A DNA stretch of 64,000 bases from Impatiens glandulifera (GCF_907164915.1 NC_061869.1:20065125-20129124), one strand, 5' to 3'. Positions 1 through 12,090 are shown, numbered from the stretch's first letter. Translations and numbers: made by a program. The notes: generated by a model from the sequence alone, not told the origin.

Positions 1-600
1 AAAAATATTTAAACAAATAATTTAGTGCAGATGAGATAGCTTTATTTTTAAATTTAAATAAGCATACTAGATGTTCTAATAAAAAGATGTAAACATATAA
101 CAATACAAAAGAATTATCAAACAAAATTATGAAGTGCAAATGTGTTAGCTTTGTTATTGGATGCACTAATTGTATGCACACGATAAACAAATGCTTTTAA
201 TTCCAAATTGTAGAGAAACTAAAACAAATCGCACATTTAACCACGTACCCACGTCCGAAATCATAATCTTATTGTGCACATGATAAGAATAATTTTTATT
301 CAAAAATGTTAAAGAACCTGAAATACATCTCACATTACGTGTTGACGTCAAAACCAAGTCAAAACCAAGTCTCAATATGGACTCTTATTGTAGATGTCTC
401 GCAACAAATGACCTTACATCAACGTTGCAAACAATGTAACATAGAACTGTGACCGTCCTTCTAAAATCATTTGTCCTAATTGTCCATAAGGTAAAACTAG
501 TAACGAATGTGTGAGCGTAAAAATATGAAATACTGGGTTAGGTCTCGACAAGAGAGGAGATGATTGTCGCTAAATTAGAACATTCCCACAATTTTGCACA
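1..600. other. AT-rich spacer, no gene seen
   Basis: No coding pattern, RNA gene or mobile-element end is recognisable. A short direct duplication of a 12-bp string (AAAACCAAGTC-type) occurs near 348-371. Confidence 0.6.
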
Positions 601-822
601 CACATGCACACATAACTTATCTTTCTTCAAATTTACAATCACATATAATACCCATTAAGTTAGGTCACGACACTCACATGCACATATAACTATTTTATAT
701 CTCAAATTCGTAATCACATATACTACTTATTGATTATATCTTGACACTCACATGCACATATAATTATTTCATTCCATAAATTCGCAACCATATATATTCC
801 ACTTATTTGAGTTTAAGCGAGG
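601..822. repeat. 74-bp tandem repeat, three copies
   Basis: The string CACATGCAC recurs at 601, 675 and 749, exactly 74 bp apart. Each unit continues with an AT-rich segment that includes AATCACATATA and ends GACACT. The third copy decays near 822. I see no coding potential. Confidence 0.85.
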
Positions 823-987
823 ATCATGAATGTGAGGTGTCATGTTAGTTTTCCGTGATTTTAAAAAATAATAATATGTAAGTCTCAAATATATTTCTCA
901 ATAATTTAAAACTTAACATATTTAGTTAAATATATTTTTAATTTGTTTTACATTATTTTAATTTTTTTACATTTATTTTTTGCAAAC

Positions 988-989
<2 letters not shown>

Positions 990-1037
<48 letters not shown>
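990..1037. repeat. (TA)n microsatellite
   Basis: About 24 uninterrupted TA dinucleotides. An open frame across it encodes only an Ile/Tyr alternation and is not a gene. Confidence 0.95.
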
Positions 1038-1040
<3 letters not shown>

Positions 1041-1199
1041 TTTATTTATTTAATTTCACTATGTTTAATATATATATCTATCATTATTATTTTTCATTAA
1101 AAAATAACATTAATTATTATTATTTTTTGTGTGTCATTTTTTTTTATAATAATAAACAAATTTCAAATACATTTCTAAATCACTTTATATTTTAAAATT

Positions 1200-1822
1200 T
1201 AATAAAAATAATTTCTCAATCTCACATCTTGATATGATTTTAGACATTTACTCACAAAACGTGGACCAACATTGGGGTCTTAAAAAATGCATTCTTAAAC
1301 ATTCAATTACACTTTGCCGCAGGATCTAAACCATGACTCACCCTTTATGGACACAAATCATTGGGTTTATCACAAATGTTTGCGTTACTTAAGTCGACAT
1401 TCCATTCATGGATGAACCATTCGGTTAGACCTTTCGGCATGATCTTAGGTTCTAACTCACCATCCGGGGACGATCCTTTAAGTTTTTTCACAAGTGTTTG
1501 CATAACTTAAGCTAATATTTTGGCCATGAACAAACCCTTAGTTTATCTATCAAAGAATCTTTGTTTACTCAATTCGACAGTCTTAAGTATGAAACTTGAA
1601 TATATTAACCGACCAAATAAGACGATTAATTTGTTTTTAAAATAATTTTATAAGTTAGATTTTGTAACCAATATATTTTTATTTTCTATCTCAGCACAAT
1701 TATATTTTTATTTTTTTCTAATATATATATATATATATTATTCTAATATATATATTATTCTAATTAAACATATTTTCTCCTAATTAATTTTTTAATATTT
1801 AATAATTATATAATGTTACACA

Positions 1823-1867
<45 letters not shown>

Positions 1868-2083
1868 TTATTATATGTTTCTTAACTAAAAAACATAAAA
1901 TTTTATAAAAATGTTAAATAAAATTTTGTATTCATTAGCTTATATATATATATTCTTTATATTTTTATATATATATTTATTATTAATTTTATTATTTTTA
2001 ATTTATATTTATAAATATAATATTATTTGAGTATGAATTTATTTTTTGTTAATATTGTTCCAAACTTTTCTTATTAATAAATA
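1200..2083. other. AT-rich spacer with a diverged ~120-bp duplication and a second (TA)n
   Basis: Two diverged units, near 1322-1440 and 1442-1560, share the order CTAAnnnATGACTCACC, CACAANTGTTTGCNTNACTTAAG. Between 1828 and 1862 lies another TA microsatellite. No gene is visible. Confidence 0.6.
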
Positions 2084-4140
2084 TTATATTCTAATATTCT
2101 CAATATTAACTTCGGGTGGTGTTTCATCTCGAATTGATGACCAATTGTTAATTATTAACTTCTTCTTAGGCTGTGTTCTAAGAGGAAGTGATACTTCTTT
2201 TGCAACCTCTACGGATTGAGTTTCTTTTGCCCAAAATTTCTTAATTGACTTCTCTGTTCTCTTTGGGGCTTCTTCGAGTGATGATGATTCAAGTATAATC
2301 TTCCTTTTAAACTTTGTTTTGATTGAGGCATCTTTTCCCACACCAATCACCACTTGGGTTGATAATCTATAGAAACAACCACATCCTTCAGCATTTGGGG
2401 TTGATGATCTATGGCAACAACCGCATCTTCCACCACCATCATTTATGGTGGTGTTTTAACTCGAACCTCTACGAATTGAGGTTATTCTACACAGGGTACC
2501 TTTGTGAAATAATTGTGAATGGCATCCCTGAGAAATTGATTTGTGTCCATAGCCTCGTACAAGATATAAGACAAATGTGTTGAGTTTCTGTTGTTTTGAT
2601 GATTCTGCTACATCTGACAACACTTTTCTTGCTTTTGCTATATTTTGTGAAGATCTAGCAATAGTGTCTAATTCATTTTTAACGATGGAGGAGGTTCATA
2701 CACGAGGCTCATCCTCTCCAATCTGAGCCCCATCCACATCATCTGCCACATGATCTGCCAACTGATCTATTAGATGATCTTCCATATCATTTTCTATCTC
2801 ATATTCTAGATGATCTTCCATATCATTTTCTAACTCATATTCTAGATGATCTTCCACATCATCTTCTAGATGATATTTCACCACCTCTTCACCTCTTGAA
2901 AGTGGAAGACGTCCAACATCCCTTCCATATCTGAATACTCCTCGTTTCATTTCCGTTTGAATCCTACTTCTTAGCTTATTGTCATTCCAACATGACAATA
3001 TCAAAAATTTCCGTTTGTAAGGAAATTGGAGTTCTTGGTCCACAATCATATCCATGAAGAACAACTAAAATAATATACAATATATTAGAACATTTACATT
3101 GACATTTAAATAAACCACTAAATTAAAGTATTGACAAAAATTACTTACAATAAGAAATGTCTACGGTCCAAGACATAACGACATTCATTCTCCTTCCACT
3201 TATGGCAGACTTTAACTAAGCCTTTAATTATGAATTAGAACCAATTCAAGTTTCGAATATTATTGATATCAAATAAAGATTTTAGGATTTTAAACCTGCA
3301 GTTACAAAATTTGGATAAGAGAAATGTACATAATTTAATGATGATTTGGAAGGTAAGTTTTGAAAATGTAAGTTTTGAGAATGTAAGTGTATACTTGCAC
3401 TGTTGATTTTGTGAGGTATAGAGAAAGTTGTTGACACCATAGACTACAAAGTCTATCTTACAATTATTTTTAGTTGCTCTATTGTTTAGAATCATCTTTG
3501 ACATTACAGTTGTTATAGGACCAAAAATTTTATTTTTCATTCCCCATCATCTCCTATAGTCTGTTAGTTGTTCATCATATTTAGGGGACTCATATTATTT
3601 CTAATAGACTCAACAATTTTAATTTCCCCTTTAAGGATGCCTAGTACGCACTAAACATCTTCTTCCTTAATTTTGACTTCCTTTCCATTTAGTAGGCTGC
3701 TCGTACAATTACCGCAGTCGAATGACCTGACGAGGTGTAGAGAGAGTTCACCTGGACATTTTGAAAGACCAAGTGTTAGAATCCCTCCGAAGCCTATGAC
3801 CTTCACGACCTCATTTTGTTCTCTTGTCAATTGTTTAATTACATTGAAAAGTCCATTTGATGAGGTCTTAGTCAAGAAAATCTTGTGTAAATTTGTTTTG
3901 GGAGGGAGATGAGGGATCTAGAGACGAGTGAGCGGAGGGTGAGGTGGGAGCTGGAGATGAGTGAGCGAAGGGTATGGTGAGTGCTGGTGGTGAGGGAGTA
4001 GAGGATGCAGTGTGAGCTAGAGCTGAGAGAGCTAAGGGTGCTAGAGCTGAGGGAGCGTAGTGAGCTGAGGGAGTTGCAAACCCTTGATCATCATCTATAG
4101 CAGTAATTGCCAACAATGACAAATCTACTATTGATGGTCA
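2084..4140 (-). pseudogene. Broken Ulp1-protease-family-type plant transposon gene, introns still visible
   Basis: Read on the minus strand from about 4122. An Ala/Ser/Pro-rich N-terminus is followed at 3875-3651 by a block containing LTREQNEVVKVIGFGGIL and ending KEEDV. That block resembles the domain ahead of the C48 peptidase in plant Ulp1-type transposon proteins. A stop follows at once, then VLGILKGEIKIVESI and more stops. Matching sequence continues at 3540-3395, 3295-3149 and 3064-2696. The gaps fit introns: 3394-3296 (GTATAC to TGCAG) and 3148-3065 (GTAAGT to TTTTAG). The tail is acidic with a 12-residue repeat. No C48 His-Asp-Cys catalytic domain is seen before the sequence becomes AT-rich at 2084, so the gene is 3'-truncated as well as stopped. 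It probably belongs to a Mutator- or CACTA-type element, but no terminal inverted repeats were found. Family assignment is from motif memory. Confidence 0.6.
2773..2868 (-). repeat. 36-bp (12-residue) in-frame acidic repeat
   Basis: The string GATGATCTTCCA starts at 2773, 2809 and 2845, exactly 36 bp apart. On the minus strand it encodes a repeated acidic unit of the form EDHLEYELENDM inside the Ulp1-type pseudogene. The period is a multiple of three, so the array expanded without breaking the frame. Confidence 0.85.
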
Positions 4141-4283
4141 ACAACAGTTCCTTTTATATATTCTTCCAAAAAATAAACAGATAACTAAAGAATATTAACA
4201 ATGAAAGCTATTATGATTTACAACATCTCAATTAAGTATTTGGATGGATTTAGAAGAAATCACATGCTAAGAAATAGACATCA

Positions 4284-4515
4284 GGTTTTGAATATTTAGT
4301 TTAAATAATCAAAAATAAAGAAATTGATAAGTAAAAATAGTTAATTAAGTAATAATACCAATTAACTATTTAAATATGCTAATAAACTTAAGAAACTAGC
4401 CAACAATTGTAAAATTACTAAGTTTTGAATATTTAGTTTAAATAATCAAAAAGGGAGAACTTGATAAGTAAAAATAGTTAATTAAGTAGTAGTATTAAAT
4501 AACTATTTAAAATAA
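4284..4515. repeat. ~95-bp direct duplication, spacing 148 bp
   Basis: GTTTTGAATATTTAGTTTAA followed by matching sequence starts at 4284 and again at 4432. Each copy ends with TTAACTATTTAA or AATAACTATTTAA. The surrounding 4141-4540 is AT-rich with no gene seen. Confidence 0.75.
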
Positions 4516-4602
4516 GAAATTAATTGTGGAAAAATAATAATGTGTAGACTAAACCAAGTTCGGCTCGGAAGATATCGACTTATGAAGATATCAACATTTT
4601 AG

Positions 4603-4816
4603 AAGATATCGGCTTTCAGAAGTTCGTCTCTCGAAAGTTTGGCTTTCAGAAGTTCGGATTTCAGAAAATATCGGCTTTCAGAAGTTCGACACTCAGAAGT
4701 TCGGTATTCAGAAGTCCAACATTAGGAAGTTCGGCATTCGAAAGTTCGACTTTCAGAAGTTTGGTATTTAGAAGTTCGGCTTTTGGAAGTTCGACACTCG
4801 CAAAATCGGCTTTCGG
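4603..4816. repeat. 15-bp tandem array (AGAAGTTCGGCTTTC type)
   Basis: About fourteen degenerate 15-bp units of the form AGAAGTTCGRCWYTC run head to tail. The array lies just upstream of copia LTR sequence and probably belongs to the U3 part of that LTR, as short-motif arrays do in two related LTRs in this window. An open frame at 4761-4952 is a by-product. Confidence 0.75.
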
Positions 4817-4979
4817 AAGACATCAACATTTGGATCCGGTTTTCCATATATCAACATTCCAAATATTAGCATTTCAGAAAGCGCGCGTCCGACTTTTCAA
4901 ATATCGACTCTCTACAAGCAAATCTGGCATTCTATATTTCAGCATTTCATGAAGTGCGTCTGGTATTATCTTTAATGCT

Positions 4980-5912
4980 TCCCAAAATACAAACACATTT
5001 CCAGTAGCGGCAGAAATCAACTTTACGCTACATCAGAATTTTATTTCCATTTTGGTGCAAGTTTGAGGAAAACCTTTTGATAGCAGATGTCTGCTAACAC
5101 AGTTCAGACTGTCAAGATTACCAAAAGACAAATTATCCTTGCTGCATGCTCCTAAGAAATGATAATAAAATTAATGCCATCTTAACTTATTATAATCAAA
5201 GTACAAGAAAGATCAAAAAAAATATCTCTTATGTTGTACTATTCTAGACTTTAACCAATCAAAGTGAAGACAATGGTCTCATGAAGTAGATATAACCATT
5301 GAAGTCACAAATATATTCGTTGATATTTTTGCCTACTTAAGAAGACAAAATTCAATCTGCTTCAACACTCTTTTTCGACATCTTGAACCTTTGCTATCAA
5401 ATCGCTCAAACTTTCGAAACTTACAAGTTCTCAAAGAGTGTATTAGAATATCAAGTGTATTACAATACTACCTATTATGTGTGAGTGGTGAGCATTGTAA
5501 GTTGACAAAATTTGTTTCTGTACAACATAGTGAGTATATCGAAAGGTCGAAAATAGGCAGAAACTAAGACCTGATTGTTCGACTGAGTTTGTACACGTAT
5601 TGTAAATTAATCGAATATTCTAGTGAATATCCTTCTCAAAGGTTTAAGAAGAAGGGGTGACGTATGAGTTTTACTCCGAACATCCATAAATTTTGTGTTG
5701 TGTCTTTTCTTCATTATTATCCTCTAAACCGACATTCTGTTGCTTCAAGTTGAAACAAACACTTCCCTACTTGAACTCGGTTCAAGAGTTTGTGATAACT
5801 TGTGTAGAGTAGAAACGAGATAATCAACCTCTAACAGGGTTATTATCAACCAATGTGTAAGTATTCAACAATAGTCGGACTTTAGTCCTTATTGGCGATC
5901 CCGATCCTAACA
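4980..5912 (+). mobile_element. Copia LTR, probably solo (3' end at 5912)
   Basis: Near 5630-5690 it has the block found in the other copia LTRs here: AGAAGGGGTGACGT, then CCGAACATCCATAAA. This is followed by AACTCGGTTCAAGAGTTTGTG and the terminal GATCCTAACA, matching the CCTAACA end of the 13-kb element. No internal element sequence adjoins it, so it is best read as a solo or truncated LTR. The 5' end is not resolved and may lie as far left as about 4540. No target duplication was found. A (TA)n microsatellite (5925-5945) follows. Confidence 0.65.
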
Positions 5913-6054
5913 TCCCATTTCCACTATATATATATATATATATATTTTCTCTAAGTAATACACTAAATCCAGTCACCATATAGAATAGAAAGAACAACAA
6001 AAAAAACATCATCAAGTAGTTTATTATTTAAGAAAATCTGAATGAAATGGTTCT

Positions 6055-6340
6055 GAACATGGTCATGTTCTGGATGAAATTGTCTCGAACATGGTCATGT
6101 TCTGGACGAAAAGGTCTAGAACATGATTATGTTCTAGACAAAATGGTCTCGAACATGATCATGTTCTAGACAAAATGGGCCTAAACATTGTCATGTTTAG
6201 GACGAAATAGTCCTGAACATGGTCATGTTCAACACGAAATGGTCCCGAACATGGTCATGTTCAAGACCATTTCATCTAGACCATGACCATGTTCTAGACC
6301 ATTTCGTCCATAACATGACCATATTCTAGACCAATTGCAC
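6055..6340. repeat. 32-bp tandem array with palindromic core and an orientation switch
   Basis: The palindrome-like core GAACATGNTCATGTTC starts at 6055, 6087, 6119, 6151, 6183, 6215 and 6247, exactly 32 bp apart. It is joined by a linker of the type TGGACGAAATGGTCTC. From about 6262 onward the linker appears reverse-complemented (GACCATTTCRTC) around two further cores, so the array folds back on itself. It sits just upstream of recognisable LTR sequence of the gypsy element and may be part of its U3. Confidence 0.9.
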
Positions 6341-6359
6341 CAAAACCGCTGATTGAAAA

Positions 6360-8484
6360 GGTGAAATAATCACCCTACCATAGTGATCATTTCACCTATA
6401 AGCATAGGCCTCGTCACTATCTACTCCGACCACTTGAGCCAAGAACAATCAAAACGTCATTAATGACTTTTGACTGATTCAGACCACTTGTAGCATCCAC
6501 CAACTTAGGAAAACTATAAATAGATACCTGAGTCGTTCCCAATCCAAGGAACCAACTCATAACCTTCAAATCGATGAAAATAAAAAATCCGCCATTAAAG
6601 CTTAAAGCTGGATTATTCAAAATTTCTGTTTGAGGCCTTAAAGCTTAGATATGAGCATCTAAAAAGCTTTATTAAGAATCAAGGAGTGTTCTCCAATCAT
6701 TTATAAAGTTCTAATCACCCTCTAATTCATATTTACAATTTGAATTTTAATTTTTTATATTTCAAATTACATAAGCTAGTACTTGCTGTTTTTGATGTTT
6801 TATGGTCGAAAATTTATCCTTAAATGATTTAGAAACTATCTGGATATGATATAACTGATTAATCGATCTAAATAATAAAAACCCAAATTTAAATTTTCAA
6901 AATAAAAATATGTTTTTTTCAATAGAATTGAATATTTTGAGTTATTGATTTGGTTCAAACATGCAGCCAATGTTCTGGTTTTGGTACCAATCAAGTATAT
7001 GTAGTATAATCAAACTATTGGATAATTCCTTACACTTTAAAATCTAAAACCCGATTTTTTATTACAAACTGTTTTGAACAAATTGATCATAATCTATGAT
7101 GATTGATACTTTAAGATGATAATAATATGTCCTGAAAACTCTGTGAAGCTACTCTAGTTCTTAGATCAAATAATCAGAGCTAAAAAATGAACTTAAAAAC
7201 CCGCATTTTGGTGTTCTTGAAGACCGAACCTTGTTAGCCTATGACCAAGATTCCTCGGTCTAGACTGAAACCTAGGATCGAGATTCCTCTGTCTAGACTA
7301 AAACCTAGGACCGAGAGGTCCGACCAATGTTTTTGAACTAGGACCAAGAGATCCGACCAAGGATTCTAACTTAAGACCGAGAGGTCCAATCTTGGGACCG
7401 AGAATCCCAAACCCTAGGACCGAGAATTCCAAACCCTATGACCAAAATTACTAACCTTGGGATCGAGAATCCCAAATCCGGGACCGAGAGCTCCCAAACC
7501 CAAGACCAAGAGGTTTATACACCTCGACCGATAAACATAGCCCCGAGATAACCCATTACCGATATGTTTATACACCTAGACTGGTAAATCCAACCAAGGA
7601 CTAAGAGTCCTTAGCACCTAGACTGAGGGTCTCCAGACCCCGACTGATAAAACTAAACCTGAATCTTAGGACTCCGGTCTTAATTATTGTTTGGTTCCAC
7701 TTTTCAAAACCTTTTTTTTAATTTTGGGACCCCAAACTATTTTATAAAAATCCCGAAAAATTAGAAAAATATTTCAAAATATTTTTGCGATATTTCCCAT
7801 AAAATATATATTTGGAATATTTCCCATAAAAATTATTTTGACTAAGCCAAAATAAGGCATGTTTGGTGTTTATTTCTAAATCCTAACATCCTTAATATTA
7901 ATTGATCATCAACAACATGTAAACGTATTTAAATATTGATGTTTCAATACTTTAAATAACGTTGAAGCTAGAAGCATGATTAAGACTAGAAGAATAATCG
8001 GTTAAAACTCAAACTTTATACAACTGATTTTCAAAAGCCAACTTTATAAGCAGAGACCGTTTTTAAAATAAGTACGGATGATGAAGTGCAAAAGTCCTTT
8101 CCCGAGTATCACCAAACTACGAACTAAAAGAAATTCTAGTCAATACGTTTGTACATGTATGCCAACTTTTATTGATTTTCAAAAATCAATTGTCGACTCG
8201 GTTTCAAAGTAAATAATCTTTTAAATTAATTATGTTTAATTAAGTTAAACTAAATTATTTCTAAAAAAAATTAAATTGTTATTAGATAAACGTAAATACT
8301 CGAATTATTTAAAATTGAACCCCGAAATAAATTTAATTAATTTCAAAAGGTGTTTGCAATTAGTGTCATCTTTTAAATAATATTTTATTTTAAGATAAAA
8401 TTCCTGACATACAAAACGAGTTTGAATTTCTCGAACCACGAGTTTTTCATATAAACAAATACAAGGAGTTTTTCCGGGGTTACA
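6360..8484 (+). repeat. 5' LTR of the gypsy element
   Basis: The right end is fixed by alignment to the copy at 14,143-15,461 and by the primer-like motif that follows. The part near 7212-8484 aligns with the 3' copy. It contains a minisatellite of GGACCGAGAATCCCAAACCC-type units (7228-7660), then GGGACCCCAAACTATTTTNT and AAATCCCGAAAAATTAGAAAA. The part near 6360-6420 (AAAGGTGAAATAATCACCCT) matches, reversed, sequence near 20,460-20,500. A TATA-like box CTATAAATAGA lies at 6514-6524. The left boundary is unresolved. Confidence 0.6.
6514..6524 (+). promoter_or_regulatory. TATA-like box in the gypsy LTR
   Basis: CTATAAATAGA is a good plant TATA match about 2 kb before the end of the LTR, plausibly the start of R. 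Position and sequence only; no transcription evidence. Confidence 0.4.
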
Positions 8485-8508
8485 ACTTTCTATCGACTCA
8501 ACAGAGAA
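8485..8508 (+). promoter_or_regulatory. Primer-binding-site-like motif of the gypsy element
   Basis: Directly after the LTR end (TTACA) the sequence reads CTATCGACTCAACAGAGAAC. The minus copy at 19,133-19,155 has TATGGCGACTCTATTGAGGA. Both resemble the TGGCGACTCTGCTGGGGA segment that, as I recall, commonly follows the 5' LTR in Tat/Ogre-type elements. The tRNA was not identified. Confidence 0.5.
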
Positions 8509-8824
8509 CTAAATATTTAACTTGAAAACATAAACTTAGCTTTTGAAACATTTGTATCGTGTTTTCCACTTGATAGGCCTCTACTATCAGTGAATGAAAC
8601 TCATTTATGATTCCCCACATAACAAAAAAAACTAATTACTATCACCAAGCTAGTTGTTTATCGTCCCTAGATAACCAAAACCTCGTCATTACATCCCTTA
8701 TTTGACTACTATATATATATATTATGTGTATGCATGTATAGTCTAAGTGCACATCTCAAGCATGTTTCTTTCTTTACAAAAAAAGCGCACGTTTATAATT
8801 TTTTTGAAATTTCAGTAACAGACA

Positions 8825-9812
8825 ATGTCCATGCTGACGGATGTCGTGCTAGTTCTATGGGTTGATAATTTTCACGCAAATGAGTGGAACTATCGGTCCT
8901 ATTGCATCATTCCAGTCATGAGGTTCATAAACTTTGAAATCAACTCCATCTATAAGATGGAAATGCAGTGAAGGTGGAACACTGTAAAACGAGCTTACTT
9001 CCTAGGTGAGAGGCATACTTGCCCAACCATAGAGGAGTTCCGAGCTATCCTCATGACAGACAACAAGAAAGTTCTACATTTGAAGTTATTTGTAGAATCA
9101 ATGTCCCTAAGAAAGATCTTGCAATACGAGTATGGATACTCCAAGATAACTTCTGATGTTATCCTTGTAAAGACATACATCGATTTCTCAACATGGACCA
9201 AAATGGAAATAAGGAATGGAGAAATTCCTTTGACTTTGAGATCGTACATGATAACAATGACAATTATATTAGCTCACTACGTCCTAATACCAGCCAATGG
9301 TAAACCCTCCTAAAGAATCCTGGAGGTAGCATACCAATTACGAAGGGGAAATGAAGACCCCTATGGTGTTATCTGGTGGAAACACTAGGTTTGAACAACT
9401 CATGTTTATCTTCCACCATGAGTAAAAGGGGCTCACCCTCAATCCTCTACATCTGGATACTTGACAAGCTCAAATGCTTACTGCCAGTTCTGCCTGATGA
9501 CATTTTGTCCCCTTCTCTTCAGTATCGAAGAATGAAGGAAGCTCTACCAGGACCACCTATATAAAGAAATGACGAGACTTAGGAGATACTCCCATGATAT
9601 CCCATTAAGAAAATGACTTTTATGATGGATGAAAAACCCATGATTATGCTTCTAGGTTTGGAATGGGTTACTTGTTATTACACCCATAGCCTGTTAAAGG
9701 AATTCAAAAATATTTACATAGAAGCCACCTTCACTATAGACAAGTCAATCGATCACATGACCTATGTAGGATATCTAGAGAAATGGCATAACGCCTTCCA
9801 GATGAATATCCT
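8825..9812 (+). pseudogene. ORF1-like gene ahead of gag (DUF7745-type domain), broken
   Basis: A reading frame from the ATG at 8825 encodes a segment with NEWNYRSY and then, after an in-frame stop in MEMQ*RWN, CPTIEEFRAIL. It continues through 9053-9313, 9376-9564 and 9613-9816 with frame changes. The TIEEF.AIL pattern and its position before gag resemble the DUF7745 domain that precedes gag in many plant gypsy elements. Its function is unknown. A homologous minus-strand fragment at 18,659-17,840 has the same NEWNYRSY and MEMQRRWNPVK stretch without the first stop, confirming the family by paralogy. The sequence from 9813 to about 10,205 is degenerate spacer. Confidence 0.55.
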
Positions 9813-10219
9813 ATAAAAACGAAGGACATACCTAGATCTTATTCTCTAACAATATGAGGATGTCCATTAAAATGAAGAGGAAGAAGTTTTTAGTGCGGAC
9901 ACATGTTACAACTGAACATAAAGCCTGTGACTTTCGTCAATACTTTTTCTCTTTTAGACTATCTTTGTAAAATATCAACAAGAGAGTATTGTCTGTAACA
10001 AACTTTGCGAGTATGTGAATACAACAATTCTAAGTTTGTTAATCGAATCACAACAAGAGATGCTTACTCTCTAGGATTCATGTTATATGCATTGCATTGT
10101 ACTATGTTACAATCTGAAAACCCTCATCTATTTCTTTTCGAAACAATCCACGACTAAGAAAAGCCGACATTGTCCCTATAAATAGAGATCCAAAAATCAG
10201 ACGTTTTATATGTCACTAG

Positions 10220-12090
10220 ATGGCTGAAGAATCCTTTGTACCTAAAACGGTCTCAACGACCGAGTTTATGGAAATGAAGGAGGCTTTCAGCATGTAACAG
10301 ATCAACTCGCATTGATCACAACTTCTTTAGCTAATAAAATATCCCGTCTACATTCCAAAACATATCCCTTTTTTTCTGATTTCCTAACCAGGCTAGGTTA
10401 TGTTTACCTTCATTAAAACCTGTCCTATTAGTCAACAAGCTCAAGAAAAAGTCTCTTTCTACAAAGATTCCGAAGAGGATATCGAACTAAGTACGCGGGT
10501 ACAAAATGAAGAGGTAATCAATCATCTAGAATCATAGGAAAAACAAATTCCAGCGGTTGATATACCATTGTTAACAAAATATGAACGCCTAATGGCTAAA
10601 GTTTAAGGCATGTGGGAAAAGATGGAAGACCGACTAAACAAGTTAGATAAGGGTAAAAGCATCGAAGAACATCGTGACTTGAAAGACACTATGAAAGCTA
10701 CCGAATGAGTAGTTATTCCGACTATGAAGAAATTTCTAAACACGGGAAATAACCTTGATGATGATAACGAGAAAGAAAGAAAATAAGGAAAAACTATCAA
10801 AGCTACCACACTCCCAAGCCATTTCCTAAGAAAGGAAAAGACATAAGTGCATCAGGTAAATACTTCTTGGCAAGAGAAATTGCCTCCAAAGATGAGCCCA
10901 AGTAAGTCTCCACTACCTAAGGTTGGTACAACCACTCCTACCAAAATTACACCTTCAAAGGCACCTAGACCCCTTAGAGTCTTTGATGACCTAAGGATGC
11001 CTTTAAGTTAAGTGATGAAGATTCTTAAGGAAAATAATCTCGTCAAACCCCTTTCTTTAAGAATAGACAGACCATTCTTGGAAAAGTATCAGAACGCTTG
11101 GTGCGACTATCACAAAGTAAAGGGCCACACTACCAACAATTTTAGTGTCCTCAAACACCTCTTCTAGGACTTGATCGATTAGAATGTCATCACCGGAAAT
11201 AGAAAAGAATCTTCTACAAAGTTAATATGATCACCACCAATGAAGCATCCATTGAATTCAATGTGTTACTGGACCTGATCCATAACACCAAACCAGAGAT
11301 CGATATGATCGATCTCTGGCCCAAAGAGAAGTCCAAAACCCACTTCAATGAGACTTCTGAATGGTGGACGTAAAAAATGATTGCACACATCTACGCCCCG
11401 ATAGACATTACATAAACACGTGGTAGAACGTATTTCCAACTCAGTTTCATGAAAACCACAACAACCAATGTTCCATCCATCTCCCAACTTCATGTAGGAA
11501 CTATAAGGGAAGATGAGTATAGAGCTCTTAACCCAAGAGACATCCTCCTTAGTCAACTGAAAAGGACGAATGCTAACATTTCTATATAGGAAATCTTGAT
11601 GTACTCTATCGAGTACATGAAAGTAGTTCTCAATGAGTTAAGAAAGGCCAACATACCTTCCAATACTACCCTAAAGAGCTAGTAGGGATCATATTCTCTA
11701 ATTTGCAACATAACATGATTGACTTTGAAAACAAGGATCTTTTAGTAGTCGAAACAAATCATGACAAAGACCTTTACATTTATTTGCAAATGGAGAGAAA
11801 TACGGTTCCAATGGTCTTAATAGACAATGGATTCGCTCTCAACATATGTCCTTGACGGTCTCTTGAGAAGATAGGTGTATCTTGAGACAAGATCATACCA
11901 CCCGAACTATGTTATAGAGGTTTCAACAGCTCTCTCTACGAGATAATGGGTTGCATCAAGTGCACCGTCCGAGTGATCGGCATCCCCTTCCAGGTAGACT
12001 TTTCTGCATTAACATGCGACCTTCCTATAAACTGATCTTATGAAGACCACAGTTTCATCAAGCCAAGGCTTTAGCCTCTACCTTACATCA
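10220..12090 (+). pseudogene. Gypsy gag-protease remnant
   Basis: It starts with an ATG-led segment (MAEES...) that matches the copy at 61,673. After many stops comes a gag zinc-knuckle-like segment near 11,098-11,160 (WCDYHKVKGHTTNNF), in which the last Cys of the usual CxxH...H...C pattern has become Phe. Near 11,813 VLIDNGFALNICP resembles the retropepsin active-site region of plant gypsy elements, with Asn-Gly where Thr-Gly is usual. A TGA follows directly and the reading resumes with SLEKIGVS. Recognisable sequence continues to about 12,090. No reverse transcriptase YxDD motif follows. Confidence 0.6.

Noticed and set aside
980..1195. Open frame across the (TA)n run
   Set aside because: It encodes only Ile/Tyr alternation followed by AT-driven residues.
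6055..6340. CRISPR-like regular repeat
   Set aside because: The spacing is exactly 32 bp, but the linkers are the same sequence throughout rather than unique spacers, and the DNA is clearly plant nuclear.
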